NCBI GenBank assembly: GCA_963969595.1
Contig: OZ018415.1
Span: 19,654,001-19,718,000 of the forward strand
Source: Neckera pumila
Taxonomy: Eukaryota > Streptophyta > Bryopsida > Hypnales > Neckeraceae
Direction: 5' to 3'
DNA length: 64,000 bases
Shown: positions 1 to 12,455 of the stretch, in pieces
Numbering within the stretch: position 1 is the first letter of the stretch
Layout: every line of letters starts with the position of its first letter
Program-made: the position numbers and the translations under genes
The notes under the pieces: model-generated
The model's database searches: none
What the model was told of the DNA's origin: nothing
The model's input: only the letters and a program-made list of their open reading frames with translations

Positions 1-219
1 ATCATCAATGAGGTGCATCAACTACCACAATGTCCCAAATATACTATGTAGGGACCCTACTTTCTCTCAAATTTTGATCTAATGCATTCCAAAATATACT
101 ATAGGGGAGTTGCAACATCAGATGCATGGTTTTCAAATTCTTTGGCACAACAAATGCACCCTCCCACACAACAATTTTTTCAATTTTGTGGTGTCCAAAC
201 AATATTTGCCATAGTAAAG
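1..219. other. Non-coding flank, nothing recognised
   Basis: AT-rich sequence left of the first miniature transposon. Reading frames on both strands are short and match nothing I recognise. No RNA gene or repeat structure is seen. Confidence 0.4.
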
Positions 220-561
220 CATTAGAGAAAATTTGAGGCCTTCGGAGGGCTGCTCCATAGCACTTCGGAGGACCCTGGAATTGTGTTTTTGGAGGTTGAA
301 AAATGTTTTTTTGCCCTATTTCTGCGTAGCAGTTTCTGCTATGATAGTGTCGCAAGAACCCAAATTTGCGAATAAAAAATTAATAATTTTTTTTTTAGTC
401 TTAAAAAAAAACTTAATTTAAAAAAAATAAAAAAATAAAAAAATAATGACAGTTGACTGTTTCGACAAGCAGTCAGCCATTTCGAGATTGCAGGCCAAGC
501 TTGAAATAGCTTGGCCATGTCAATCTAGAGCAGCCCTCCGAAGTGCTGTTTTTTTCTAATG
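220..561. mobile_element. CATTA-type miniature inverted-repeat element (subfamily B)
   Basis: The left end reads CATTAGAGAAAATTTGAGGC and continues into a CCTTCGGAGGGCTGCTC block. The right end carries the inverted form, AGCAGCCCTCCGAAG, then T-rich sequence and CTAATG. The interior is AT-rich and non-coding. Closely related copies lie at 15445-15819 and 25716-27002. Flanks are ...GTAAAG on the left and ACATTA on the right, so no direct target duplication is visible. Short frames inside it are not genes. Confidence 0.8.
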
Positions 562-1618
562 ACATTATCAATACTTGCGCAAGTTGCAGCTCAACTTCAT
601 TTGTTGAGTCAAAATGTCATACATCCATAGATGATGCTCAAAACTGCCATCACTACAACCCTATCAAAATACTAAAATTTGGAATGCCGCTCCGAGAAGG
701 GCACTACTGAGTAGGTATTATAAAACTATGTGAGGACTAATAATGGATGCCCATTAAATGTTTTGAAGTAAGAATTATATGGTTTTTAGAAAAATATAGG
801 GTCCTTTTATTCAAAAAGGTGTGATTAATTAACATAGAATGCATTATAATCATGAGTATTTGGAAAAAAAAAGAAGTAATTAGGGTGGTGTAATTTAGTA
901 CCATTTTTTTTTGTTGGTGGGCTTAGTTTATTTGTATCATTATGAAAATTCATATGACCTTGAAGACCCAAGGCTTTGAGATTTGTTTACATCACCTTGA
1001 CTATTGCTTTTGTTAAGATGACCAAATTTGCACGTCATATCTCTTCCATGCATAGAATAGAAGGCAATTTCATTGCTCTTTTTTTAATTAGTTTCTTTGA
1101 TCTTCAATGTATTTGGTCTTAGCTGCCAAGTGTTTCAATTATTTCAATTAGTTCAATCTCCAGCTTAGATTTGGGTGATAGAATTTTTAGTGGCACTCAT
1201 ATTGCAATGCCATCCCCGATAAACTAGGCATGGATTGCCCCTCCTTCCTATATCTAGTTTATGTAGTTTTTGTTCTATATTTGTGTAGTATATGCGGTTT
1301 TGCAGATGGAGTGGCTAAAAAAGTTTGTGTACATTAAAAAAATTAGGTTTTTGAGTTTTGGTAGTAGGTTGTTATGTTTCTTTTAACATAACAAGATCCG
1401 TGTTTGTAAATGTTGTATTATACTCATTGTATTTGAATTCTTGCCATTTGAATACATGGCTAGTTTCTATTATCAGTGTTATATATGTGGCCCTTACACC
1501 CTAAGTACTTGACATAGTTCAATTTTTGTGCATGTAATGGCAATGTGCACAAAGAGTGCCGGTTTTGTAAATTCTAGTATACACTAGTGATTGGCGCTTG
1601 CTTTGCTACGCATTAAAT
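562..1618. other. Intergenic, no gene seen
   Basis: Low-GC sequence without a credible frame on either strand, and without inverted or tandem repeats that I could align. Confidence 0.4.
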
Positions 1619-2095
1619 CATTAGGAAAAAGATGAACCTTGGAAGAAGCCGTGAGACCTGAGAACGCGGGAAACGCAAGCCGAAAAAAAAATAAAAAAAA
1701 AAATTCTTGCAACAGCAAACTGCAGGCGCGGAACGGCGCGGAACAGTAGGGAAGAATGTAGCGGAACTGCTTAAAAATACATTAAAAAAATAATTTATTA
1801 AATTAAATTCAAAATTCAAAATTTTCAAATTTGACATGGCACCACTCATGCCATGTCAGATTGTAATCATTACAATTTTTATTATTTTATTATTTTATTA
1901 TTTTTATTTTATATTAATATTTTATTAATATTTTAATATTTTATTAATATTTTTTTATTTTTTATTTATTTTTTTAATATTTTTTATTTTTTAATATTTT
2001 TTTATTGTAAATCACTGTTGAGTTCACTTGAGTTTCCTGGAGGGGAAGCTTATACTACAAAGGAGCCCCTTTCAGGGCTCATTTTTTTCCTAATG
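1619..2095. mobile_element. CATTA-type miniature inverted-repeat element
   Basis: The left terminus CATTAGGAAAAAGATGAACC pairs with the reverse complement of the right terminus (GGGCTCATTTTTTTCCTAATG). A GC-richer left shoulder (repeated GGAACGGCGCGGAAC-like words, then an inverted ATGGCACCACTCATGCCAT palindrome) is followed by a long A/T-only core. The GC-rich shoulder, palindrome and AT core recall the subfamily A copies at 8441-8735 and 52795-53086. The minus-strand frame across it (1613-1849) is a by-product. Confidence 0.7.
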
Positions 2096-3009
2096 ATATT
2101 ACTTTCATCAATTTTTCATGTGATAGAACTTAGATAAACAAAGTATGTATAATCTTTAAATGAAAATATTGACATCCTCATACAATATTTTTCGAAAAAA
2201 TTTATATAGTATAATATAAAGTAATTAAAGAAAATCTTTATATCATAATTTTTACAAAATAACCTTTGCAAAGATGAAAACATTGCAATAAGAATAAATT
2301 AATCAAGTGAACAATGTAAGTAGAATCTTCACATTTGAATATGTAGAGCAACGCTAGCGGTTGGTGCTTCCTTATTCTTTAATATCATATTTTAAAAAGA
2401 CATGGAATTTGTCTATAGTTTTATTGTCTGAAAACTTTCTTTGAAATTTTTTTAGAAGTATCCATTTGATTTTCAAATATTTCACAAAAAGAATACATAA
2501 TACATAATAGAAAAGCAATTGAATTTCTATAATATAATTCCAAAATTAATTGTGATATTATAGAGGTCATTGTGATTTTAGTAGTATGATTTATTGTTTG
2601 TTTCATTTAGTTTGTATCATTGTTTTGTTCACAAAGTTAGTCCTAACATTTAAGGTAGGAGGTTCTTAAACCGCTCGAGCTCTAAAATTGCCCCCGGGAA
2701 AGATCATTCCTTGTAATTTAAGGTATAGACCTAAGTTAAGAGGGTATTTGATGTGGGGCTATTTACCTTCATTATTGTATTTAAGATGATCCTATTTTTA
2801 TATAAAAAGCTACTAGAGGCGTATTTTCATTACCCTATGATTTTTATAAATTCTTTAAGCAAGTTTTATACTTGGGCTATCTTATATATAAAATATATGT
2901 ATCCAATTTTTTCAGACACATACAATATAAACCATAAAACCAATGTCTTTGATTTATACTTAATTTTGTTGATATATGCAATGCCACGGTACAAATGTAC
3001 AATTTCAGA
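2096..3009. other. Intergenic, no gene seen
   Basis: AT-rich sequence. A plus-strand frame at 2753-3082 (109 codons) is hydrophobic and low-complexity, runs into the tandem repeat that follows, and resembles nothing I know, so I do not call it a gene. Confidence 0.4.
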
Positions 3010-3530
3010 TGATAACAAGAATGTGCAATTTAACCCTAGTTTTGTAAATTCTATACCAAATATTCAAAACAACCTAGTATAGAGAAGAACAAGCAATATT
3101 AGCCAAACATCAAACACTCATGACATTAAAACTGTGAAAAGCACCAATTAATACAACATGAAAATTTGTATTTCACACAAGAACATGACAAGAGGGGAGA
3201 GCATATATTCAATCTGTATATATGCATTTGCAATGGTTTAGGATCCAATTTATTCATACACATGATAATTTTAACAAATAAGAATATGCAATTCAACTCT
3301 AGTTTTGTAAATTCAATGCCATGTATTCTAAACAACCTAGTATAGAGAGGAACAAGCAACATTAGACAAACATCAAACACTCATGACATTAAAACTATGA
3401 AAAGCACCAAGTAGTACAACATGAAAATATGCAATCTAATAAGAACATAACAAGCAAGAAGAGCATATATTCAATCTGCATATATATGCTTGCAATGGTT
3501 TAGGATCCAATTTATTCATACACATGATAA
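3010..3530. repeat. Two-copy tandem repeat, unit about 262 bp
   Basis: The block containing ACCTAGTATAGAGA, CATCAAACACTCATGAC and GGATCCAATTTATTCATACA occurs twice in direct orientation. The GGATCC of the two copies sits at 3241 and 3503, an offset of 262. Copies differ by scattered substitutions and small indels, so this is an old local duplication. No coding potential is shared between the copies. Confidence 0.8.
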
Positions 3531-5500
3531 TTTACATTAAAATCATACCCTAACACAATTTTATATCCAAAACTGCTCACCTATTTTAGATACAACATTC
3601 CATAATCTTTTGCTTAAAACCTTAACTCCAATTTAAGTATAAAAAACCATTTCATAACCCAATAAATCAATAAAAATAGCATAAATGAGTTTTCCAATTT
3701 TTAACATACATTATACTTGTGATTCTTTCACCTAATTTGAAGAACCTTAGTTCATACTTTAACATTAACATTACATATTAACCTTAAAGATACAAAATAA
3801 GAATATTTGAAAATTACAATCATAAAAAGAAGCAATTAACATTAACACAAAATAGCCAACATTTCATTAATATGGAAGAAGGCAATAAAACAACATAAGA
3901 CTCCCTTAATAGAATTTATTTTCTTGCAACTACAAAATCGTTAAGAAAAGCTGCATCCTCTTGATCTAATGAATTTTTTTTAGAACTTGCATTATATGTT
4001 AAAGTTATAGTTGAAATTATGGAATCCACATCTATCCATTTGTGGTCTGAATGGTCGTACTTATATTTCAAATGTCCAGGGGCCTTGCTAAACCAATTAA
4101 GTAGTACCATAGAAGAGGGTGAAGAAATACCTTTCTTCTTGGTTTGAATAGGTTGATTCATGAGGTCAATAGGTTGTCTAGATAAGCCCTACTTTCTCCC
4201 AACTTGTCTTCTCATTTTTTGAACCGGACCAACCCACCAAGTTCCTTCATCTGCACCCTTAAGTATACTAGAAGGTGCCTCATTTTGTGTACCTTGCCCC
4301 CTTCGCAAATGTTGCAACTGCAGGGCGTCCACGCGTCATTGGGAAATGATTGCACGCTACTCTGCAAAGACTTATCGATGTTGTATTAGGAATTGGGCAC
4401 ATTTGCGACCACTGCTATATTCTTGCATCCATTAGGGGCACCCCTAGAATCTATAGTAGCACCTATTGAAAACAATTTCTATAATGATGCCCTAGTATTC
4501 TTCCTATGCTAATAGGTTTTCCTTTGCCAACAATTTGATGGCGCCCACCACTCCTCCATAGTTCAAATCCTTGATGCAACAATACTACTAGTTGTAAGCA
4601 ACCCTGGGAACAAAGAGGACATGGCTCACATGCATTATAGTACTCTCAGGGGACTTTCTGAATGCTACTTCATAGCCTGCATTCCTGTGACTTCAATATG
4701 ACTTCATCCCAGTCAATTACAGGTCGCAATAAAGGATTGTATTACAAAAACAACTCATAAATGACTAACAAATGACTTTTATACTACTGGCTACTGGACA
4801 CTCAGCTCGGCATCCCCATAGACTGTAGATCTGGCAGTTTTAGAAGACTATAGAAATCATATGTAGTCATCATCACAGTTTCCTTGCATGAAGTGAAGAG
4901 ACCTAGAACAACCACATACGTACTTGTTTTGGGGAAGTAAAATAGGTGATCTTTTACTCTTCATGTACCAATCTTTTCCAATCCATTTAGCAAATTTGTC
5001 TATAACTTTTGATTTGAGGCCCAAAATATAAAATGGATTTTTGGAGATGAAAATGGCAATGATTTCCTAACTTTTATTAGTTCAAAATTTTTTGAAAAAA
5101 ATTAATCTACTATGCCTCAATGAGGTTTGAAATATTACTAGTAACACAATTCTTGCATTTTACTTATCCCACATGGTTTGTCTTGCCTACTACTACCTCA
5201 CTTCTATAAAAGGCTTGTCATTTCTCTTCTTTATATTCACACAGTAAGTGGATTTGGAAGCCATGCGAGACATAAGCCAAATATGATATATGGCCAATGT
5301 ATGATGTACTGTATAATGTTTGTGGTGTATTGTTATATGGCATATTGTGTATTGTATTTGGTATATTGTATATGGTGTATTGTTGTGGAAATTTGAATGT
5401 ATGACTTATTCCTTATCTATTTGTCATTAGATTCTTTTTTGTAAACAATACATCGCCACAAATAAAAAATGACAGAAAAAACGACTTTCCTTGTTTTGGA
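3531..5500. other. Intergenic; one weak minus-strand frame at 4161-3916
   Basis: Mostly AT-rich. An 81-codon minus-strand frame at 4161-3916 is lysine/serine-rich, with no recognisable domain. It could be a decayed exon but nothing supports that. From about 4.7 kb, AAATGACT-like words become frequent, as they do near the CACTA end at 6017. Part of this stretch may therefore be inside that element, but I could not find its other terminus. Confidence 0.3.
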
Positions 5501-6017
5501 AAGTATTCTAAACTTGAAATACATGTCACTTCAAAACGAGTACGTGCATCACTCAAAAATGACTGGGCAATCTTGAAAGTATACTCTACAAATGATTGCA
5601 AAATAATTGGACACGTGTCAGAGCATTACTCGTCCGTTGAAGATAATACTGCAACAATAACTAAAAAATGATTGGACACGTGTCAGCCTTGCACTGGTTG
5701 ATACAACTCCCGAATGATTGCAGAATGACTCATGCAGAGATTCATGTCAACAACGGTCGGCCAAATTTTTCAAAAAATAGGCAACTACCTGACCTTTCCA
5801 AAAAACTTTGTCCCTAAACTTGAATGCCACATAGAGAGATCCATCCGTTCTTCATCCAAATCCACTTTCGTTGGTGATAATAAACGTGCAGGCATTTAAA
5901 GAATGACTTGTCCACTACGACTACAAGGCCAGAAGTCATTTCCGAGTCAATTTTGTCCAAAATGACTATTTTGGAGTCATTTTTTGCAGTCACAAAAGTG
6001 CCCATTTTTTTGTAGTG
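5501..6017. mobile_element. Terminal part of a CACTA-type (En/Spm-like) transposon
   Basis: The sequence ends in GTGCCCATTTTTTTGTAGTG, the reverse complement of a classic CACTA terminus (CACTACAAAAAAATGGGCAC). Subterminal repeats are present: ATTGGACACGTGTCAG occurs twice (about 5608 and 5670), with several AATGACT words. The opposite terminus was not found, so the element is partial or its left end is too diverged for me to see. Its outer end coincides exactly with the left edge of duplication arm A. Confidence 0.65.
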
Positions 6018-7248
6018 AAAGTTCAAGGTGCAATAAAATATTGAATACTAGGAATTTCAAGTTTTTAAACTGGAATGTAAACTAGATATAACAATCTCCA
6101 TTTTATTAGTTGGATTCAAATTCATAAAATATCATCTTTATGATGAAGATTTAGATCAAGAGAATGGATCAAAATGTTGCCAAAATACACTACAAAGTGA
6201 TTAGTGAATGAACCATGTTCTAATGTAAAAAGTCCTAAAATATTGTGCAAGGAGGAAAAATTCAACACTATTAATTGAAAATGAGTTCAAGTGACTCCTC
6301 TATGAAACTTTGGATAAGTATTACAGAGTACTTATTTTTCATCCTTGAGGCCTCCCAAAAATAATTCAAAGGACAAAAATATCCTTTTAGAGGTTTCAAC
6401 ATTAATTGTGAATCATTTCTAATATAGATTCTGTAAAATATATTGACTTTCAAAAGCATATCACACTTGCATTTCAAAAATGAAGAATATTTTGAATACC
6501 TAATCAAAAAATTTGAAGTTGAAAATTAAAATAGATGATTTTCAAATAGACTTGTTGATATTTTGAATAAAAATTCTAAAGTAAATTTAATGTTGTTATT
6601 TATTTTCTTGAAATTTTACAACTATTATATTATCATATTCAAAAAATTATTTGAAACTTGATCTTCTTGAGGTAAAACCTAAATCTATAAATGTCAAAAT
6701 TCTTAAAAACACACAAAATAATAAATCCATTGGCTTGGTTGCCTAGCTTTGACATTTAAAGAACATGGTAAGAAAAATGATCTCTAATTTTAAAAATCTA
6801 TAAAGACAATCACAAAGATTGAGTAAATAAATAGCAAAAGTGTTTTTAGCAATCACCTATTTGAGTGAAAGTACAAAACACGTGCTCATTTTGCTGCAAT
6901 TGGCTATATAACCCATATTGTATTTTTAGGAGTATTATGAGCTTTTGGAAAAGAATATTTAAAAATAAATCAAGATATGGATAATTGAAAGAACACTATA
7001 AATATTTTATTGTCAAAATTCTGGACATAAGAAAACTAATCTCCAATATGTTATGCATAAAACAAATTGTTGGAAGATTTCACTCTAAAAGATGCTCTCA
7101 TGCTTAAATTGTTAGAAAATAGTAGAAGTTCTTAAAAATATGAAATAAAAATAGAAAAATTCTAAAAACTTTATTGAGATGAAACGCAACCAATAAAATT
7201 ATATATAAACTATTTGAATGTGTAGAATTATATGAGTTAAAAAACCTT
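6018..7248. other. Non-coding part of arm A
   Basis: Aligns with 28461-29448 in arm B. No gene is seen. Arm B lacks a block equivalent to roughly 6633-6876, apparently deleted between short ATCA/AAACACG-like words. Confidence 0.6.
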
Positions 7249-7447
7249 CATTACAAAAATTATGAGGCCTCAATAAGGCCTCTAAGCCTGGACCCCCGTA
7301 GTGATATTACGGAACAAACTCGGAAAAAAAAATTGGGAAATTGGAAATGTGACATGGTCAAAGGGCCACGTCAGCGCGACGTCAGCACCCGTGGGTCCCA
7401 AAAATCAGCACTCGCAACCTTGTTGAGGCTTCATATTTTTTGTAATG
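7249..7447. mobile_element. CATTA-type miniature element with an empty site in arm B
   Basis: Inverted termini of about 30 bp: the left begins CATTACAAAAATTATGAGGC, the right is the complement of CATTACAAAAAATATGAAGC. In arm A the flanks are AAAACCTT on the left and CTTTGTATCT on the right. In arm B (about 29449) the same site reads AAAACCTTCTCTGTATCT. The 199-bp element is therefore cleanly added, with no flanking nucleotides duplicated relative to B. The alternative is a target duplication of CTT with a footprint left in B. Confidence 0.85.
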
Positions 7448-8440
7448 CTTTGTATCTAAATACAAAGGATATGGATATTTTTTTAGAAATCCCTCAATAA
7501 ATAGATATAATCTAAGTAGAAGAATCTTCTCACAAAATTTGCAAGTTGAATTCATTGTTTTGGATATTCCGGAGTACTAAAAAGCATCAAACCAATTTTC
7601 TATCAAATAAAAAAATTAAATTTTAAATACCATGTATTTTTTAAATTTCAAAAAATGTGGACCACATTTGAAATTGTATAATATGTTTCCAACGTTAATT
7701 TCGAATACATTGACTCCACACCCCAAAAGTTATGGTTGCACACAAGTTGTTCATACAACATATTACAAAGAATAGTCGGTTGTTGTAAGAAATACTTGCC
7801 GTTTTTGGCTCAAACGACCTATTTTAGTGAGTATTGTGACTTTTGGAATAAATTTCTTTAAATAAAAAAATATACAAACAATTTGTAAAGCATTGCAAAT
7901 AGTATATCTCTAAAAAATCAGACTAAAAAAATTTATCTTTAAAGGTTATGAACAAAATAAGGTCTATGAAAAATGCCAAGAGTTGAACGCTTTGATATTT
8001 AACTTTTAGAAGATTCAAAGATTTTTGAATCTTTTCTTTAAAAAAATTCAAAAAAAAATTCAACTTTTTTCTTCCTAGCTTGAAGATGCTCCTTTTCAAC
8101 CATTTTCATCTTGGGGAGAAAAAAAAGTGTGTTCTTTGCATTTTGCAAAGGTAGTGCACTTTGAGCACATGTAGAAGATGGACAATTTTTCTATTTGTGA
8201 GCTTGTCTAACTTTAGTAGAAGCCCTTACATCTCAATTTTGAGCTTCAAATTCTCATTTTTTGATCAAATATAGTATTGAAACCCCAAAATTGCCAAAAT
8301 AGACATCTAATCAAGGATTATTTAAAATTAATAAAATAATATTTAAAACAATACAAAAGTTATGAGCAAAAACCCACCTGTTGAAGTCAAGGGGACAAAA
8401 AATAGGACATTTAGATTTCTTGCACTTACCCTTGTACAAG
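7448..8440. other. Non-coding part of arm A
   Basis: Aligns with about 29455-30515 in arm B. Repeated short words such as TTGCAAGAAACACC appear here and in B. No credible gene on either strand. Confidence 0.5.
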
Positions 8441-8735
8441 CATTAGAGGGGATTTGGGAGTCTTGGAAGACTGTGAGTTCCCTTGCGTTCCCAGACTGCG
8501 GGAACGCAATTGCAACAGCTAGCTGACATGGCACAGCGACTGCCACGTCATTTTTGGAGAATTTTTTTTTTGCTTGAAATTATATTTTGGTAAAAAAAAT
8601 TTGAATATTTTGAATTTTTTCTTTTTCTTTTTTTTCTTTTTTTTCTGACACGCCCATACCGCCATTCATTGAATCTGGCCAGCTTGGGGAACGGGCCTGA
8701 AACGGTCTTCCAAGGCCCTCGAATCCCTTATAATG
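8441..8735. mobile_element. CATTA-type miniature element (subfamily A) with an empty site in arm B
   Basis: The left end CATTAGAGGGGATTTGGGAG is followed by a CTTGGAAGAC block. The right end is the inverse (GTCTTCCAAGGCCCTCGAAT, then CCCTTATAATG). Internal GGGAACGC and TGACATGGCA words are shared with 27851-28119 and 52795-53086. Arm A reads GTACAAG-element-TGTTTGTTGC. Arm B reads GTACAAGTGTTTCTTGC at about 30512. Again no target duplication is visible. Confidence 0.85.
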
Positions 8736-8950
8736 TGTTTGTTGCTCACCCACCTATTCAATATGACTATAGATGTGGATTCTCCACAATAAAAAAATTT
8801 GCACATATAAACTATACAAGTAACTTCTGCTTGGAAATGCATCAAATTTAAACAAGAAAGCGTCATTTAATAACAATGAATCAAGGTGCATACATAAGAA
8901 TAAATCTCCCAGTGATATATTCCAAATGAAACCATAGTCATATACAGCAC

Positions 8951-11900
8951 CTAGAATTTAACAAAGCTTTTGTACAAATATCTAATCTTGGCATTTCTAT
9001 TGAACACCAACCTCAACAATCTTAAGAAAAACAAACCAATGCCTAATATGCATATAAATCCACCCAATAATGTAGGATAGAATGAGAGGCCAAGATGTTG
9101 CCAAGAATAGTCTTCTGAAACAACGGAGTTTGATGCAGCTCCAAAGGAAATAAGTACACCAAGAACTGACATAAGAAGGAAAAATATTGCCACACCAACA
9201 GTCCTCCGTGTGCGTTGCCACTCCGCATATATCCCTTCTTGAGGCATTGGAAGAGATGGTACAATTGCAAACATGATGGATGCAACAGCAAGATAAAAAG
9301 ACAAAATGTTGGTCACCATGAAAACTCTAATGGACAAGTGGGTGTCTTGTATTCCACCTTCCATTGAATCTGCTCCATACCCAAGTGGTGGTTGCAATGG
9401 CCCCACAAAAGAAGCGGTTGCAACTAAAGCTGCAACAACTGAAATTGCATTAGCAGCATTATTGAGGCTCATTTTGGCTTCCAATGTTTCTCGTGCAATC
9501 TTTTCGTGCCACCAAAGATGTGCTTCTTCTGGAGCTTGGGGTCCCGGTTCTGCAAATCTATTTTGGTTGTCTTTCTCCCAGATGTCAACACCAGCTTGCA
9601 ATAGCATAGTGATACAAGCTTGCCTTCCAAGGTATGATGTAGGAGTCAATTTTATATCTTCCAACTCTTCCTCATATCTACAAGTGTCAAGATCCAAATC
9701 TCCAAGATCTGAAAAGAAAAGGAAATGACCAACCTTGTATGATTCATAATTTTCTTCTGCTTTTGGCATCATTGCATTTGTTGCATAGTGTAGAGCTGTG
9801 GCCCCTTCAAATGTGACCAATGGATTAAACATTTGATTGTCTGAGAATAAACGTAGAGTATCAGGATTTCCTGATGCAGATGCAAGAAGTAGGGCTGATA
9901 CTCTTTGGAAGCGTTTCTTTGCACAGTTTTCATCTGTTCTTGCATTGTAACTCGTTCTCAGCAAGGCGGGCTCCAAGAATGGATTTTGAAGCTTTCCATC
10001 ATCGTAAATGTCACCAAGCTGCATAAATATCAAAGAACTTGTAAGAAGAAATTGAAAATGTAAGAAATGGATTTTTGAGTATATAATACTTTTGGAGTTA
10101 TAATTAATTTTCTCTTTTCTTCATTTTTTCATTTTTTTCCTAGAGGTCCAATTTGTCCTCGCTTACATAAAAGAAAAGCAACACAATCATCAAATGCTTT
10201 ATGCTTTCACCCTCTTTCATTCAAATACACTGCCAAAGTGACTTTGGATTAGAAATGTAGAATATTGTGAAATCATGCAAACATGTAGCCAAAAGAATGG
10301 AGTCCACCTAGAGTTCTTTGCTCATCAACCATCATACTTCAAATTAAATAAGTTTTTTTTTTAATTCTAATATTAATACAAATTAATGTATTTATAAAAG
10401 GGCACAAGAAGCTAAATTTAGTTCAAATGACAAATAGTTGTTTTCGAAGTATGTAAATTTTTACTTCCAAAATCAAATTGACCTCATTTGATTGACTTCT
10501 TAATTGAAGTAGAATTTTACTCCATACCTTGTCCAATCCCATGTCCAATCATGTTTTGGGCCTTCAACCAACCTACTTTGCATTTTGTCCAACATTTTGG
10601 TAAACAAACTCATTGCCTTAACATCCTTGCATGCAACTTTGGATTTGGATTTCATTCTTTCTACAACAACTTACAATTTAAGTTGTCAAATTAAACTTGT
10701 AATTCTTGGGCCAAATACATCAATGTCTTCACAAATAATACATTTGGTTCAATACTATTATCAAAACAAAATCTATCTTCTATATCTCTTCATTCACACT
10801 TTAAAACTAAAACTAAATTAGAAAATTTTAACACATTCGTATAAGAGATTGAATTCATGAGTTTTTCTATATCCTATTTAAAACTTTCAAGAAGTGGGGA
10901 CACATGCATGGTTTTTCTGCAAGAATAGGATGGAGCATACCTTCAACTCAAGTAATGCTCTCACTATATCCGATAGACCCATAATTGCAGCCAATTGTAA
11001 AGGCGACCAATACGATCTTCTTTCTTGAATGTCCCTATCTTTACGAGGCCTGGTCCTTTCATAACCACTCACAATGTATCTATAAAACAGGGCATTTACA
11101 TCCATGCGAGGGCACTGGAGAAGAAGTTTCACACTTTCTACATCATTGTGTAAAATAGCCAGATGCAAGGCCGTCATGCCAACTTTTCCATAATTCGTCC
11201 ATATATTATTTTCATCAGTTGTCCATGCGTTCACATCTATCCGCTCATCCTGCAAAAGTGCTTCCAGTGCCCTATGTCGTTTGGTGCCAGTAACATAGTG
11301 TAAGATGGTCCACCCCCTCACATCCTTTGCATTCAGGCACTCTTTATAAGCATCACCTGGAGGCACCAACTTCAAAAGCTCAGAGATGTAGTAGGCACGA
11401 CAAGCCTCATGGAGCGGGGTTTGGCCTTGTGCATTGTGAAGTTGAAAAAGGTACGTCAAGACCTCGACAGATTCAGATGGCCCCAGCTCCAGGCATCCAC
11501 CTATAACAATCTTCACGTAGTGCTCTTCTGTATCGCCAAACCACAACCTTCCGCAAGCATAGTGAAACTGCAGCTCTTTGCGCTCAAGTACAAAGTTGTA
11601 ACTCATATCTTGCTGATGTCGCTCTTGCAGACTTTCAAAGGCTTTCTTCGAGGGCTCCCCCTGCATAATCTCAATTATTTTATCCCTTAAGAGTGCATCC
11701 GAACCCGATCTCAGTGCCCTTGACAACTCTTTGAAATTCTCAGTCACCCCTGTAGACGTTGTAGAGATCTTACTCAGACTCTTCCAAACATGTCTAGGAC
11801 AAGTAAAGTAGGCTATGTCCTTAGCTTCCGCTTCAAATGTACCACACTTTGCTGTGACCAAGTCGTTCAAACGAACCCTCACTCCAGACATCTCATTCAC

Positions 11901-12455
11901 AAATTCGTGCTTGTCCTCGAATAAATCCAATACTTGGCCCATGAGTGATAAGCAGCCCATGGTAGCAGCAGCATGCAGAACCGTCCACCCTTCTGAACCC
12001 GTTTGCGCCACTAGATACGGATTTGCTTGCAACAAGGACATGAGGGCTTTGCAATCACAATTTTCCAGGGCACGATACCAATCAGAATCATCTGCAGCCT
12101 TGCTGAATCCCTTGTCGGTGCTTTTGGAAGCTGGTGGCTGTGGTTTCTTGGTCTCACTAGCCATGACTGCTACGTGCAACACCATTTGCCCCTCCGGACC
12201 CAAAGATTTGACAACCAACCCAGGATTGTCCTTCAAGTGCTCCATAATCTCGTCACATTCTTTCCTCTTCAAACCGCAACCCTCATCCGAGTCTATGGTA
12301 GCCTCAACAGCTTCAATTTCAGGTTCGATTTCTGGGTGGCTTGAAATTTTAGCAGTTCCAATATTCAGGTCACCCGCTTCAGAAGATGCCCCAGCCATTT
12401 TGCTGCGGAAACAGTGCCTCCTGGGCTCGTGATCGGAGAAGATGACTGAATGCAA
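8951..12455 (-). CDS. Ankyrin-repeat membrane protein with a PGG-like domain, copy A (two exons)
   Basis: Two exons: 12455-10941 (505 codons) and 10018-8951 (355 codons plus stop), about 860 aa. The donor is GTATGC right after a codon-complete AAG. The acceptor is TATGCAG before CTTGGTGAC, so the intron is phase 0 and about 920 bp. Exon 1 carries several ankyrin repeats (GWTVLHAAA near residue 150; GQTPLHEACR; GWTILHYVTG; GMTALHLAI; WSPLQLAAIMG). Exon 2 has further repeats (EGATALHYATNAM), a PGG-like stretch (SLNNAANAISVVAALVATAS then PPLGYG) and about four hydrophobic membrane segments. This is the plant ACD6/ITN1-type architecture, generally plasma-membrane signalling proteins; the substrate or partner is unknown here. 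A second Met (MAGASSEAG, residue 20, near 12398) is an equally plausible start. Frames on the opposite strand are shadows. Confidence 0.85.
10019..10940 (-). other. Intron of ankyrin gene copy A
   Basis: AT-rich intron with GT donor (GTATGC) and AG acceptor (ATGCAG). The same intron, with the same borders, is present in copy B at 32675-33582. No exon or nested gene is evident inside it. Confidence 0.75.

Noticed and set aside
3010..3530. Possible CRISPR-like array
   Set aside because: Only two long units of about 262 bp without short repeats and spacers, in a eukaryotic setting; a simple tandem duplication.
8951..10033. Reading the second ankyrin exon as an independent gene starting at its own Met
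   Set aside because: That Met lies upstream of a good TATGCAG acceptor, exon 1 ends in a matching phase-0 donor, and both copies share the arrangement.
11815..12432. 205-codon plus-strand frame opposite ankyrin exon 1 (also 34706-35080 and 9306-9728)
   Set aside because: Antisense shadow of the well supported ankyrin coding exons; no family resemblance.
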